64,000 bases of DNA. Origin: Undaria pinnatifida. Taxonomy: Eukaryota > Sar > Phaeophyceae > Laminariales > Alariaceae. The stretch covers positions 7,861,473 through 7,925,472 of the forward strand of contig JABAKD010000005.1 in assembly GCA_012845835.1 (NCBI GenBank), in the 5' to 3' direction. Each line of letters starts with the position of its first letter. The first letter of the stretch is position 1. The notes below the pieces were generated by a model. The model made no database searches, had not been told where the DNA came from, and was given only the letters and a program-made list of their open reading frames with translations. The translations under genes were made by a program, and so were the position numbers. This document shows positions 12,564 through 23,733 of this stretch, piece after piece.

Positions 12564-13469
12564 CAACACTCGAATGGAAAAAATATCTTAAAAAGCTCGA
12601 CCGTTCCTCGGCCTGAATTTTTTAATGGAGACCCCCGGTGGCCGAGCGGGACATGGAGATTCGGGAATGCGAGAGGGTGGAACGGACGTTTTCCTAACTT
12701 TTTGGCGCCGTCGTGCTTTAGAAAGGTCCAAGGAACATGCCACGTGTCGTCGACCTCACTCGCTCATAAATAACGGTGATGCCTGCTGGGTGTGCAAAGA
12801 ACAAGATGTATGACGGTTACCGTGAGTCCTCGCCCAAGGTGCGGGTTCGGCTAGCGCCCACATTGCCAAAAACCACTCTCACAAAATTGCTGCACAATGC
12901 TGTTCTGTTGCGCTCACCAACGCGAATGATCAAGGGACACTTGCTTGTGTAGAAGGAAGGACGGACATGAACATGGGAGAGGCTCAGCAGGTACTGCTGC
13001 TTTTACACAACAACTACCAGTTCAGCCTTCGTCCCTCTATGCTCTATGGTACTCGTAGCGCCGGTATGTGCCACCAGGAAATAAAATACCGGTACTATAG
13101 CGGCAACCGGCGATCCTCCGCATACTACCACTGCTGGTTGTTCTCATATGTGCCACGTGATAAGCGAGTTCGCACGCTCTATAGCGGGCAACCAGCACAG
13201 CTCAACCGGCGCTTTAGAGAGACCGCGACCGCTGTGGTTGTATTTGGTTGCACGTGGATTTGTCTCACCTTGCCCTTGAACAAGCTGGGGTCTACGGCGT
13301 TGCCATTTTCGTCCTCGAGTGTCGCTAAAGGTCGCAACGTTCTCGGGAGAGGGATGACGCCGCCGGCACCATCCACGCTTGCTCCAGCTCGAGCAGGCAG
13401 TTTGCACGCACCCGTGACGGGATCACACACCGCTCCCGCCGGCTTGGAGTCTTCTGCAAGCGCCGCCAT
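5396..13469 (-). CDS. Nucleoredoxin-like thioredoxin-fold protein (3 exons, complete)
   Basis: Three exons join in phase to a 194-residue protein with start and stop. The order is an N-terminal lead with the strand motif LEDENGNAV (about residues 51-59), the active site WCPPCR (about 77-82) followed by a helix and VVLVSLD, and a second half with the cis-Pro motif ALPTLVI (about 140-146). This is the layout of single-domain nucleoredoxins/tryparedoxins, which act as thiol-disulphide oxidoreductases. No membrane segment is seen; the first 40 residues are Ala/Gly/Pro-rich and of unclear role, so the location is unknown. Intron 1 is 5.5 kb and intron 2 is 1.9 kb. Both contain SINE copies, and intron 2 contains decayed copies of the last exon. 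The gene is divergent from the poly-Q gene starting at 15,722. Confidence 0.85.
5680..5935. repeat. Poly-G/GGGGT tracts between exon copies
   Basis: Two long G-rich tracts on the + strand (about 5,680-5,745 and 5,865-5,925) separate the three copies of nucleoredoxin exon 3. They look like part of the same duplicated unit. Read from the - strand they are pyrimidine tracts, suitable as acceptor tracts. Confidence 0.7.
5775..5860 (-). pseudogene. Decayed copy of nucleoredoxin exon 3 (copy 2)
   Basis: It keeps the acceptor (TCGCAG) and the stretch SEKEMRGVATGKGFVRLPF, nearly identical to the true exon. A frameshift then follows: the matching continuation (KPKPARDEAVEP) is in another frame. It then runs into a G/C homopolymer region, so it cannot replace exon 3. 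Confidence 0.8.
5930..6005 (-). pseudogene. Decayed copy of nucleoredoxin exon 3 (copy 3)
   Basis: It reads ELLAADKGFVCLPF and then PSARDKPA, alignable to AAGKGFVRLPF...SGRDNAA of exon 3. The acceptor side is replaced by the T-rich tail of a SINE. The 3' half is missing. Confidence 0.7.
6033..6300 (-). mobile_element. 5'-truncated SINE (same family as 10,428)
   Basis: This is the reverse complement of 10,668-10,950 with only scattered differences over about 270 bp. It includes the conserved end TCCTCCGGCGGATGGGG next to a T-rich (poly-A) tail at 6,001-6,030. The tRNA-like head is absent, as expected for a 5'-truncated retrocopy. It lies in intron 2 of the nucleoredoxin gene. Confidence 0.85.
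6729..6752. repeat. Short interstitial telomere-like repeat
   Basis: CCCTAA-type units occur about three times (CCAACCCTAACCCCAACCC), flanked by ordinary sequence. It is too short for a telomere. Confidence 0.6.
7290..7340 (-). pseudogene. Decayed copy of the 3' end of nucleoredoxin exon 2
   Basis: It shares TTGTCCAATGAAACGAGA(G/A)(T)CACCGC(C)AACGTC with 7,598-7,640, i.e. the exon end. It is about 300 bp away, inside intron 2. The WCPPC part is not present. Confidence 0.7.
7597..7721 (-). CDS. Nucleoredoxin-like gene, exon 2 (WCPPC active site)
   Basis: The acceptor CACCAG precedes ATG GTC GGA; the donor is GTATGT. It encodes MVGVYVSAGWCPPCRMF and then KDDVAVVLVSLDN. The two active-site cysteines, the Trp before them and the Pro between them are intact. 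It ends in phase 2 (AG), which pairs with the single C of exon 3 to give Ser. Confidence 0.88.
8560..9350. repeat. Three tandem units of about 285 bp with CTG and CAG tracts
   Basis: Each unit has the same order: GTGTCGAC(A)CGC, a CTG run (8,590, 8,880 and 9,160, the last the longest), a CGGA-(G/A)ACACA-GATA segment, a GCAGCAGCAG run, then a GATACCTGGTATGA-type end. CTG and CAG tracts in one unit are complementary and could pair. It lies in nucleoredoxin intron 1. Confidence 0.8.
9515..9600 (+). repeat. CAG-rich tract
   Basis: Interrupted CAG/GCA triplets. Open frames across it on both strands (poly-Gln, poly-Ala, poly-Leu) are repeat artefacts. Confidence 0.6.
10428..10500 (+). tRNA. tRNA-Arg (CCU), intact cloverleaf, heads a SINE
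   Basis: All four arms pair. The acceptor stem is GCCCCTG with CAGGGGT (one G-U pair). The D-arm is GCCC/GGC, and the anticodon stem is TCGCC/GGCGA with loop CTCCTAA (anticodon CCT). The T-arm is GCGGG/CCCGC with loop TTCGAAT. Internal A and B boxes are intact. It could be a working tRNA gene, but the sequence runs straight into a SINE body ending in poly-A, so it is more likely the promoter-bearing head of a retroposon. Confidence 0.85.
10428..10970 (+). mobile_element. Full-length tRNA-Arg-derived SINE
   Basis: An intact tRNA-Arg head is followed by about 450 bp of body and a pure A-run (about 10,949-10,970). Imperfect flanking copies GGAACGACGGA (10,417-10,427) and GGAACGGACGG (from 10,971) look like a target-site duplication. 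Other copies: 6,033-6,300 (-), 30,235-30,385 (-, more diverged), a fragment at 45,655-45,716 (+) and a related tail at 12,480-12,562 (+). The intact head and clean A-tail suggest a fairly recent insertion into nucleoredoxin intron 1. Confidence 0.85.
11340..12035. repeat. Intron segment with CAG/GGTGGC low-complexity tracts
   Basis: CAG runs at 11,740-11,760 and 11,925-11,955 and a GGTGGCGGT run at 11,970-11,990. The 226-residue + frame here lies antisense within nucleoredoxin intron 1 and has no recognisable domain. The segment near 11,365-11,415 (TGATGGATATTTGTA...GGTCAAATGTG) recurs at 52,095-52,150. Confidence 0.5.
12480..12562 (+). mobile_element. SINE-like tail with 37-bp poly-A
   Basis: The 3' motif (GAGAGCTTAAGCTTTTTTTACCCGGATCC..GGAGGATC then A-run) is a diverged version of the end of the tRNA-Arg SINE. 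The upstream body is different. From 12,628 a segment reading CCCGGTGGCCGAGCGG resembles a tRNA A-box, but no B-box lies at the right distance. Confidence 0.55.
13083..13225 (+). repeat. Dispersed repeat (GGCACTATAGCGGGCAACC type)
   Basis: Related copies lie at about 17,265-17,400 (-), 31,370-31,520 (+) and 63,025-63,150 (+). They share a 'GGCAACCGGCACTAC...TGGTTGTTC...GTGCCA...CTATAGCGGGCAACC..CTCAACCGGCGCTATAG' framework that is itself internally repetitive. Confidence 0.7.
13269..13469 (-). CDS. Nucleoredoxin-like gene, exon 1 (start codon)
   Basis: Sixty-seven codons from ATG at 13,469, ending GGCAAG followed by GTGAGA (donor), phase 0. It encodes the lead and the first beta strand, ending in DPSLFKGK. 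In the family this sits directly before the 'VVGxYxSAxWCPPC' strand, which is how exon 2 begins. I chose this Met because the frame opens shortly upstream and the conserved part follows. Confidence 0.8.
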
Positions 13470-15721
13470 CGCTCGATGTGCAGATAGATTTTCAGCTCAA
13501 AGCGTTGATAATGGAGCACGACGCGGACAGCGGATAATTCAGGGAGACAGAAAGAGAGGCAGAGCCGGGAGCACAGCACAGCAGAGCTGGAAGCACAGCA
13601 CAAAGCCAGAGCACAGAGCAGCACTAGCAGCGGTAGTCGTAGAGAGCAGAGAGAGATGGGGACATCAATCTTTGGTTGGTCCGCGTTTGGGGTTTGCTAG
13701 TGGATGGAAAACGCCAGCCGAGGAACGGGGTTGTTATTTATGCGGTATAATTACGGTCGATTCTGGCATAAAATGTCGTTTCACATCATGTTCAGTCGTG
13801 CGCAACTTTTCGTGAGGAGGCTCCGACATCCAGACGGGGGCACCGAAAGGTCGCCCTTCTTAACAGTCTCAAGGCCAACAGACGACGACTATTCGCGTGC
13901 CCACGTAAAGAGTCAACTGTAAGCGAAATCCGCACTTTAGCTATCCGTACTTCGGCGCTGCTGCTGTCTCGCTGTCTCATACTGTCTGCTGTGTTTGTGG
14001 GCAGGTAGAATTGGACAGGGGAATCCGGTTGAGCCGTCGGACTATTACCTGGTAGCCAGCTGCCTGGTACCTGGTACTGGTACATATGTAGACTATATGC
14101 AAGATAACAGTAACGTGCCGCACGTCGTACGATATTATATTCAGGCATTCTGGGTCGCGACGTTCAGTCTGACAGACGTCACCATCGATCGCCGTGGCGG
14201 TGAGCCGGCTGCGAGCCCTCCGCGACTACTGTTGATGATGCTACGCTCCTTCAGCTGCAACGCTTGGCGAGGAAGGTGATCGGCGGCGCAATTCATTTTA
14301 AATTCGGTTGGGGTTGGTTGTGGTTGGCGGGGGTGCTGCTTCGTGCTTGCACGAGTTCTTGCGGTGCGGGTGCGGGTGTGTGCTGGTTTTTCGCGTGGGC
14401 TTCGCAGCATAATATATATATATAGAAGGCACCCAACACCGTGAGAGTTCTGCTGCCGCTCGACGCCGCCGCTGCTGCTGCTGCTGCTGCTGCGTTGTGG
14501 TGCCTTCTGCGTGTGGCTGTTCAACCTCAAGGAAAGGTTGGATACTAGACTAGTCTAGTCTAAGCGTAGTCTAGTCTATAGGTCTAGTCTATATGTACGC
14601 TCAGTCAGCTGATTGAAGTAGGACGACAACGTTAAACATTCTGCTGATCCTGCTGCACCATCGTGCCTCCTGTCTGTACATGGATGCATGCAGTGATTTG
14701 TGTTCAACTGCACGGCGAGGTTGAGTACGTACGGTTGGCTCACCCCCAACCAAATGAGAATTCACTATTATACTGCCGCTCGCCGCGCTGCTGCTGCGTC
14801 GTCGTCGTCGTGTCAGTGCCTCCTGCGTGTGGTGCTCAACTGTATGTAAGAAGAAGGAAAGGGTGGATATCAGGTGGTCCATATCGGGTGGTTCACCCGC
14901 AACCTGTAAATATACAGGAAGTAGAGCAATATAATAGTAATAAATAGATCGACGCGCCCAGTCCCGCCCAGTACGTACTACGCGTAAAGTTCCGCTGTTC
15001 GAGTCGTGCACTCGTAGGGAAGGACCAGACCACCTAATGCATTGCTACTTTCCTGCAATAAACCCAACAAGTAGACCAACAGCCCTTCGGGGATACCGGT
15101 ATGCCTGCTGCCCTCTCTATCTTGCGCTTTTTGAGCCTCCTGTGATACAAAACACGGCAATAAAGAAAATATCTAAGATAGAGTATTACACAAACTATAA
15201 AATCTGTGGCTTTTCATGGTGCCACCGCGGACCAATCAGAATCGAAGCCGACCTTGAAACGCCGGCACGTGCTCCTGTCTCATCGTCCATCATGCCACCG
15301 GGGTTGAATTGCCCCACAAAATAACGCTCGACGCATGCCCTCACAGAGAGACACAGCGAGACAGGGAGAGGGAGGGAGAGGCGGCTCAGCGGTTCGGTTT
15401 GGTTCGGATTGCCGTACGCTAAAAAACCTTGGGTATATAGATCTATACCGCTTCAAGCATCCCCGCGCCACGACGTCAACGCCGACTGACTGGCTCGCTT
15501 GCTCGCTCGCTGGCCTGCTTGTTTGCGCTAGGTACGGGTGTCGATCGACGTGATTGTGTAGAAAAAGTGAACCCTCGAAACGCCGGTGGCTCTGCCTGTT
15601 TTTGCTGTTTTGACGCCGTCGCCGTTGTGGAGATAGATCTCCTCGCAAGAATAAAAGTAACAAGCGAGAGCTCGTCGTTGCCGGTGGGTGGTGTGGGTTG
15701 GACGAAGACACCGCTGCCGCA
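13470..15721. other. Divergent intergenic region / 5' regions
   Basis: It lies between the start codons of the nucleoredoxin-like gene (-) and the poly-Q gene (+), so it should carry both promoters. A TATA-like palindromic GGTATATAGATCTATACC is at 15,431-15,448, about 275 bp before the + start codon. Other contents: a CTG run (14,470-14,490), a CTAGACTAGTCTAGTC direct repeat (14,545-14,600) and a CGTCGTCGTCG run (14,795-14,812). No other gene is seen. Confidence 0.5.
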
Positions 15722-15796
15722 ATGACCACCACCACCACCTCATCCACCGAATCGAAGACTGGTGACATCAAGGACGATGCAAGTGAAATTAACAAG
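15722..15796 (+). CDS. Poly-Q gene, exon 1 (start codon)
   Basis: Twenty-five codons from ATG (MTTTTTSSTESKTGDIKDD, then ASEINK), donor AAG/GTGCGT, phase 0. Exon 2 begins with a GAC AAC AAG acceptor junction that continues the acidic, hydrophilic composition. Confidence 0.68.
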
Positions 15797-18700
15797 GTGC
15801 GTGTCTGTGTGTATTTGCCTGTGTCTTTCTATGCCTGTGTATCTATGTTGTTGCTTCTGAGGTCGTCGTAACCATGGTTTTTCGGAAGTGTGTACAAGTA
15901 TCTGTCTGTGCGTTTGTCTGTCTTGTGTGTCGTGTGTCTTGTGTGTGCCTATGTGTGTTGCTTCAGGCGTCGTCGTATACATTGTCGACTTGCTCGAGTG
16001 TGTGTCTGTCTGTGTCTGTGTGTGTCTCGTCTATGCGTGTTGCTTCTAAGGTCGTCGTCGTATGCACAGTCGTGTTTTTCGAGTGCGTGTAGTACGGGGA
16101 AGAGGGAGCCTCGTCCTGTGCTGTGCAAAACACCGCGTATCATTTCACCGGGCCGGTGCATTTTGGAAGACGGCCCGTCGTCGGTTGACGGACAAAGACA
16201 GTGTTGTTCATTATTAGCGTGGACGACCCTTTTTTTCATGAATATTCGCAGTTTTGCACTCTAGACTACAGGCAGAGTAAGCTTGTACACGACCAGTATA
16301 CGACAAGCACACTACGCCGAGTAAGAGAGCCTTGTGCTGTGCCGTGAAAAAATGCTGCCTCGTATCACGGGCCCGGCCGGTGCGGAAGGAGACGGTTGTT
16401 GATTGATGGCTGACGATGGGCTCTCGTCTTAAGCGTGGGCGACTATTAATACTTCGAAGTAAATGTTTTCACTCGCAGTTTCCGTGCGGTCTATACGACG
16501 CATATGCAAGAAGCTTTGCACCCATGTACCCGACCGGTGTACGACCAGCAGCTACTGTAGCTGGTTGTAGTACAGCCACTGCAACAGCAGTGTGCACGAG
16601 TAGTGGTAGGATACAGACTGCTGTAGTGCACATAAAATATGCCGCTGTATTTTTCAGTCGTTTTTTATGTTCGTCGGCGGGTGTTAATTGCGAGAAGCTC
16701 TACTCAGATATATATATACCAAGTAGCATACGCTTTTAAGTGCGCACGTACTCGAGGCGTATAACAATCACCGCGAAGAAGCACCCCCTGACCTCCATGC
16801 TTGATTGATTCCGTCGTCCGAATGTTACAGGACAACAAGCATCCCGAACACATCGACTGGGATGCTGACCCGACAGCAACAGCAGCGGCAGCAGTGGCGG
16901 CAGCGCAAGGCGCGAGCACTACGCCGAAGAACCAATCGGGATTGCAAACTGTTGGCAACACAGGTAGCAGCAGCAGCAACAGCAACAACAGCACGATTAC
17001 GATAGGCAGTTTCGGTTCGGGAAAGCCCTCTTCCTCTTCGTCTTCTTCGGCTGCTGCTGCCGCCATTGCCGTCGCCGCCGCCGCTGCCGCCGCCGCCGCC
17101 AACACAACACGTAAGCCCAGAGTCCTGAAGGTTACAGTACGTACGAAACATTTCAACCGTGTTACTCGTGTCTCGTGGAGGTTGCATTCGCAGCACAGCT
17201 CATAGCATAACGATACATTACTGTTAATACCATACAAGTGACTACTGTAGTAGATTAGTACCCCATCTATAGCACCGGTTGAGCAGTGCTGACTGCCCGC
17301 TCGTATAGCGCCTGTGATTGCGCATGGTACATATGGGAACAACCAGTAGTGAGTTTCGGCAATGTACCGAGTGGTGCTGGTTGCCGCTGTAGCGCGGATA
17401 TTTCCGACTGGCACATACATGCTGATATTACTACTGTTAGTAGTAGTGTAATAAATACCACGTATAATACATATTACACTTAGTAGGGAAAAGGACGCCT
17501 TCAATAGTCGGATAAGCCGCACGAATTGTCGTTGACACTCGTTTCTGGTGCGTATTGACCGTACACAGCCGGTATCATAGTTGTTTGTTCATCGTATCAA
17601 CAACCTGGGTATAATGCAACTGGTCAACCGTACGGTAGCACTTCATGCTCATACATATGCTTATACAATGGCTATTTGCCCCCTTGGCCGGAATGATAAG
17701 TATATTCGAGCACGAGCGCTTCGTTTTACACCCGACTAAATATACCTGGTACCTGGTGTGCACAGATATATCAAGGACGTGGCGCCACAGGGGAAATGTC
17801 AAGCTCGGTGCTTGGTGTATCTATGATCATTCAAATACAGACGAAGGTATATCCTTCGAAAATCTATTTTCAGTCTTTTGCATTTACTCAACTGACTATT
17901 AGTAAGTGAAAACAAGTCAAGTCTTGACGCTCGTGAAGACAAGGCTTATCGTCGTACAGCGCGTACAGCGTTATTAATGTTCATTGTAAGTAGTGGCGGT
18001 AGTATGCACGGCACAAGAAACGCTGGATGGATGGACGGATGGGATGTTTCCATCTCTTTACTATCGTCCACAATAACATGCCAGGTACAAATTTTTTGTG
18101 TGTGTGTTTATTTTTTTCCCTTATCCGGGAGTGTACGGCAATGCATACATACTCCTCTGACTGGTACTTTATATTTAAAGAAACACAACGAATCTGTGAC
18201 CGCATATTTTGTATCTCTTTGGGGCGCGTGCTCGGGACGGGCAATGGGTGTATTGATGGCCTTGGACAGAAATAACGGCGTAGTGAGAAGACAACACACG
18301 CATCACATCACCTCCCGACGTGAAACGCGAAGTCAATATTAAAGATATTATAAATAGGGCGTGACAACCTACATCGCTGACCTCTGTTATCGCCATTGCT
18401 GTGGCGCAGCAGTAACAGTAAATCCGAGGTCCAGGATTAGCCGCTAGACGGACTCCGGTTTGTGCATTTATTGGAGACACACCGTAAGCACTAAGCTTTG
18501 TAATCAGCGTTGACTGCATAACTCAGTGTAGCTGTCAGCGCTGACTGCGTAGCTCAGCATAGCTCAGTGGTTATGGTGAATCTCTAACAGTCGGCAAACA
18601 ACTGAACATTTTCGCAGCCACTCGCCCGCCGTTGAAGGTTTGTGTTGTTGCACGTATCATATTCCTTGGTCATCCGACAAGGTGCAGCATGACCTTCAGC

Positions 18701-21700
18701 CCCGACCACTCGTAAACACTGCCAGCAAGAAAGCGAAAGCCAAGGGGCACTGCCCCAAGAAACCTACATGCAAGATTCAAGCTCCTTCAGTACATCCTTT
18801 TTGACCTAAAATGACTCTACTACACCTGTTGTCGATGTTCCACCCCTCCCTCATCCCTCCACCTCCGAGGTACTCTTCAAGTGCACCATTATGGTTGCTA
18901 GGTTTGTCGTCTTGAAATGAGCAGCATGAGTTTTAACGTTCTTCATGATTCGAAGACATCGCCCCAGGAAGAAAACCAAGAGAGATAAGAAGCCAAACGA
19001 AACAGGAAACCTACTGCGCTGTACACATGCAGGCTAACTCCATTATGTACCTGCTTTCGGTCTAATATCAATCTACTCGATCTGCTGGCGGTGTTCCACC
19101 CTTCTCTCATTACTCGTTCCTTTGCCTTCCGACAATGCTCAGCATGGGCTCATTCTCCCAGGAAAGGAGGAAGGCACGCATGAGAAAATAAATGAGCATG
19201 AAATGTAACCTATGCATGTAGTCTAATTCCTGCATTCTGTACTCGCTTCTCGCTTTAACATCAATCTAATTCCACGTGCGGCTATTATGCCCCCCTTCTC
19301 CCGCTGCTCGTTCTTGTTGTACCTCCTACTCTTACAAATTACTAATTATTATTGGTATGATATTGTTATTCCCATGGTGCTTGTTATCCGACAGCCTGCA
19401 GCATGAGCTTCAACGTCGAGATCACTAATACATGCTCCCTATATGGAGAAGAAAACCAAGGGAAACTAAAAACAAGGTACCTATGCACGAGGTCTAACTC
19501 CCGTCTGCGCCTAATTATATGCGTCGGCAGGCTTGTCACCACCACCACCAGCACAAGATGGGGCGTCGTTGCTCCGCGCACCCCCCCTCCTCCCCCAGGC
19601 GGGAGCAGGTGCCCCGCCCCCCGGACGGTCACCATCCCCACCGTTGCCCTTCCCTCAAAACCCGATAGGCCTCCTCGATGGAACTCCAACGACACCGGCG
19701 GCAGCAACAACCATATCGCCGCCGGCTACAGGGGGTGTCGACGGGGCAGTCAGCAACAACAGCAGCAGGGAAGGAGATATCAACAACAGCAACAGCAGCA
19801 TCAGAGAAGAAGATGACAATAGCTATTCCAGGGCGGAGTCGTGTTTGGGGTCTCCAGCGGGGGAGGACGGCAAGGATGAGGTAATGACATGACGCATGCC
19901 ATAGCGATAGGGGCACAAGTGGCATTTTTCGATTGAAGTGTTTCCGACTGATCGGGCTCTTCGCCTGATACTGGTAGCCAAACGATAGCCAGATGATAGT
20001 CAACTGAGGGACGATACCTGCCATCAGTGGAATTCCATTCGTGTTTTACTGCATTATCATACATGGTATTATACATTTAGTATATACAGTTTGTATCACT
20101 CGTGTCTTGCGAGGAGACTACTGTCGTCGGAAAGGTAGTACCATACCGTACCATACCGTACCATACCGTGCCATACCGTACCATATTAGTCTTGTGTGGC
20201 AGGTACACCTAGATCATTGATATGCTCATTGCGTTCCCCATCGAGGGAGGACGGCAAGGACAAGGCAAGGGGCAGAGGGAGAGAGAAGGGGGGGGCAGGG
20301 GGTGGGTCGAGAAGACTGTTTGTATCCCGCGAAGTGGCAACGTTCCTCCTGTTCAGTTTGACATGCATGCACAACCCCTGATTTGTCTGATCTGGACTCA
20401 GACCACGCGGTCAAGAACGGCAGCCTGTTCTATATTGGTATACGAAGTACAGAGCGTAGGGTGGCGCTCGCCGCTATCCGTATAATTCTCAATCCAATTT
20501 TTTTAGGGTCCTACAAAAAGCGAGCCTCGGGTTCTTCATGGATTTTTCCTCGCTTGTTGTAGCGCCATACTGTGATGTCACTCTGCACCAAGAGTGTCAG
20601 CAACGGCGGCGTTCACGGCTAGTTATTTTACCAGGTTTTAATAGTAACATTTGTGGGGCCCGAGCTACGGTACTACAGTATCATATCTGCACTTTCTCTG
20701 CCGGGTTTAGGACCTGTACCACACCGGAAACCGGACGTCAACATATTAGTTGGCGTTTCAGCGTAGTAGCATAACAGGCAAATTTTTACATGGCGGTGCG
20801 TGACGCGAAAACTAGCGAGCCCAACTAATATTGACTTGACAAGAAACAAGGCAGATGGGTCGCTGAAAAAGGAAGACCTGCAAGTGACTCCCAAAATCTA
20901 CCATAGCCTCGGTCGCGGTAGTTTATCATGGTTTATCACGCAAAAAATGATGAACAACGAGAGCTACAGCAGTAAGTGTCGTCTTACCACAAACCAAGGT
21001 GTGAGCGTGCAGTATACGATAGCTCGTGCTACAGTACATGCGTGTCGTGCAACTCCCTGCGTTGGAGTCCGACATCAAAATCACCATCCTCCAACCAGAC
21101 ATCTTGCGCTGCTTCGACTTGTCGGTGTTTCGCCGTCCTTGTTTTCCTTCGGAAGTTCCAAAAGGGTCCATAGTACGAACTGCATGCAAGGAGAATTTCT
21201 GCGCATAAAGTATCTACACGTCGGACAGGTCAGGTCCCTATTTTATTGCCTAGATATTTCAGGACAGGTGGGTTCTTGATCTGTACGATCTACGAGATCT
21301 AGACCACGCGTGCCGGGTGGGACTTGCCCGGGGTATAAAAGTATAACGGGAGCTCACACCCGGTGAACATGTGGTAGTTCATGTGGCTCCCACAGATACT
21401 AATTATTATTACAGTATTCTGTTGTTACGTTTGCCATCTGCGATGTGTAGCATGAACTCTAACGTCGATAATCTCGGAAACGTTTCTTAAAAGAACAAAT
21501 CCAATGGGAAACAAAAACATAGCCAAAACCTGTGCGCGAAGTTTAACCCTTTTGTATCTGCTTCCGGCTAAGCATCGATCTATTGATTGATTTACCCACA
21601 ATCGAGCTATCTCCAAGCAACCTGCAGTGAGCTGATCTGCCCTGTGTATTAATCCCTCCTCCCCACTACAACACAAAAAAAGCCGCAGCAGCTCGATCCC

Positions 21701-23120
21701 ACCGCCACTAAGTTCTTACACACGTGCACACATATTTTTTTCTCCGCGCGACATTACCAAAACTATCAGCCGGAGGAGCTCGTCGGAAGCAGCCAAGCAG
21801 CCGTCGGTACAGCGGGCCCTGCCTCCTCCCCCTCCACCTCCGTGGAGCGCAGGCCCTCGGCTGCTGCTGCATCTGGCTACGACGAGTTTTCCGGGTTTCC
21901 ATGGCTCGCTCCTCCCCATGGAGCTTCTAGCAGCTTTGATGCTAACGACTACAACCAGCAGGTATGGTTATGGTGTTCTAACTCATTTCCATGAAATCCG
22001 ATCCGTGATCACTAAAAGGCTCAAAAGGCATCCGCATGGAAGAAAAAACATGTACAAGTACAAAATTCGGCGTGCACCGCAGTACCAATACGTAAAGCGA
22101 ACGACACTACAAGCCGCGGTACTCCATCCCGTGTCACTTAGAAAACAAATTATGGTAAGAGACACCGAGTTGATAGGCTCAACAGGGAAAGAGGACACCG
22201 GTTGCAAGGACATTTCACCGGGCAAACTTTTTCACCGCTTTGTAACTACCACACTCCCGTTTCGGGGGGGGGGGCTGTTGGAATTAGAGAAGGGTTATTT
22301 ATTAAGTTGGAAAAGGATTACCTGAGGAGAACATGCATTGGATTGAGATGACAGACTCAACAGTGAAAGACGACCCCGGTTGCAACGACTTTTCACTGGG
22401 CACGCCTTCTCACCCCGTTATCACCCCCCCACACCATTTTTAGGACAAAACACTTGGAGTTAGACTACGTTTTTTTTTGTTAGTTGGAAAAGGGTTCACT
22501 GAGGAGATGATGCATTGGATTGAGTCGAGAACAAGGATACCGGTTTCAGCGACATTTCATTGCACATGCTTTAAGTTAGAAGATAACCGGGGTAGAATTC
22601 CCAGGTAACATCGGTATATGCCTGCGACAACAGTAGCATTGCTAGTGGATGCTTCTTCCATTGGGGGGGAGTGTTGAGAATTAGGCGATAACAACCTATT
22701 GTCGTACCTCTTGTAGAACGGCAACCATATTCTTGGGGACAAAATACTTAGTGCGGGATAAAATGTGCCACGGTGCCTTTCTTCTTACGTTGTTGGTGCA
22801 ACGATCCAGCTAAATCTTCTTAACTTCTGATTACTTAAGTGGTGTTGCGTGCTATGCGTATAGTCTGGGTGGAGAAGATACCAATACCCACCATTGCTTT
22901 GTCACGAGTAAGCGACATGTTGCGTTCGGTGCAGAACGCGTGACTTACGCATCATGCCCTCCTCCATCCCTCTCGTTCCTGCTCTCGAGCCCCCTCCTTT
23001 CCCCCCTCTCCTCTCCCCTCCCTCCCACCCTACTTATCTTCCCCTAACGATCTTGCCACCCATACCCAATTTTATGTGTTTCGTCGATACCCGTGCAGAC
23101 CCTACGCGCGGCGGGTTTCA

Positions 23121-23165
<45 letters not shown>

Positions 23166-23680
23166 AACAGCAGCACCCGCGTACACCACAGCAGTCGCTC
23201 GAACAACAGCCAGCCTTGCGAGAGCCAGCAGCCCTTGCGCTCCCCCAAGTTCCACCACAGACGGTAGCGCTGAGCTCCGAGCCGTGGGGGGGGCAGGAGG
23301 GACCCCAGCGAGTGAAGCCGCCGGTCGCGGCTTTTTTCCATGGTGGGGAGCAAGGACATGGCGATCAATCGGGTTCTGCTAACTTTCCGCGTGGGTTTGG
23401 GACAAAAAGACACGCGCCTGGAGTGTCGGGGGTTGATGGTGGTGCTGGTGCAATGTTGGCGGCTACGTTGGCACGGCAGGGGGGGACTCCGGAGATGGTG
23501 TTGAATCAGCAGCAGCAACAACAACAACAACAACAACAACAACAACTGCAACAGCAGCGGCAAAGCCAGATACAGCAGCAGCAGCAGCAGCACCGGCAGC
23601 AGCAACATCAGCAACAACAGCAGCAGCTATTGCAGCATCGGCAGCAACAGCAGCAAATTCAAGAGCAGCAGCGGCGAACG

Positions 23681-23733
<53 letters not shown>

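Noticed and set aside
12628-12860. tRNA-Leu/Ser-like gene (GGTGGCCGAGCGG)
   Set aside because: The A-box-like word is present, but the nearest B-box-like word is about 200 bp away and no cloverleaf can be drawn.
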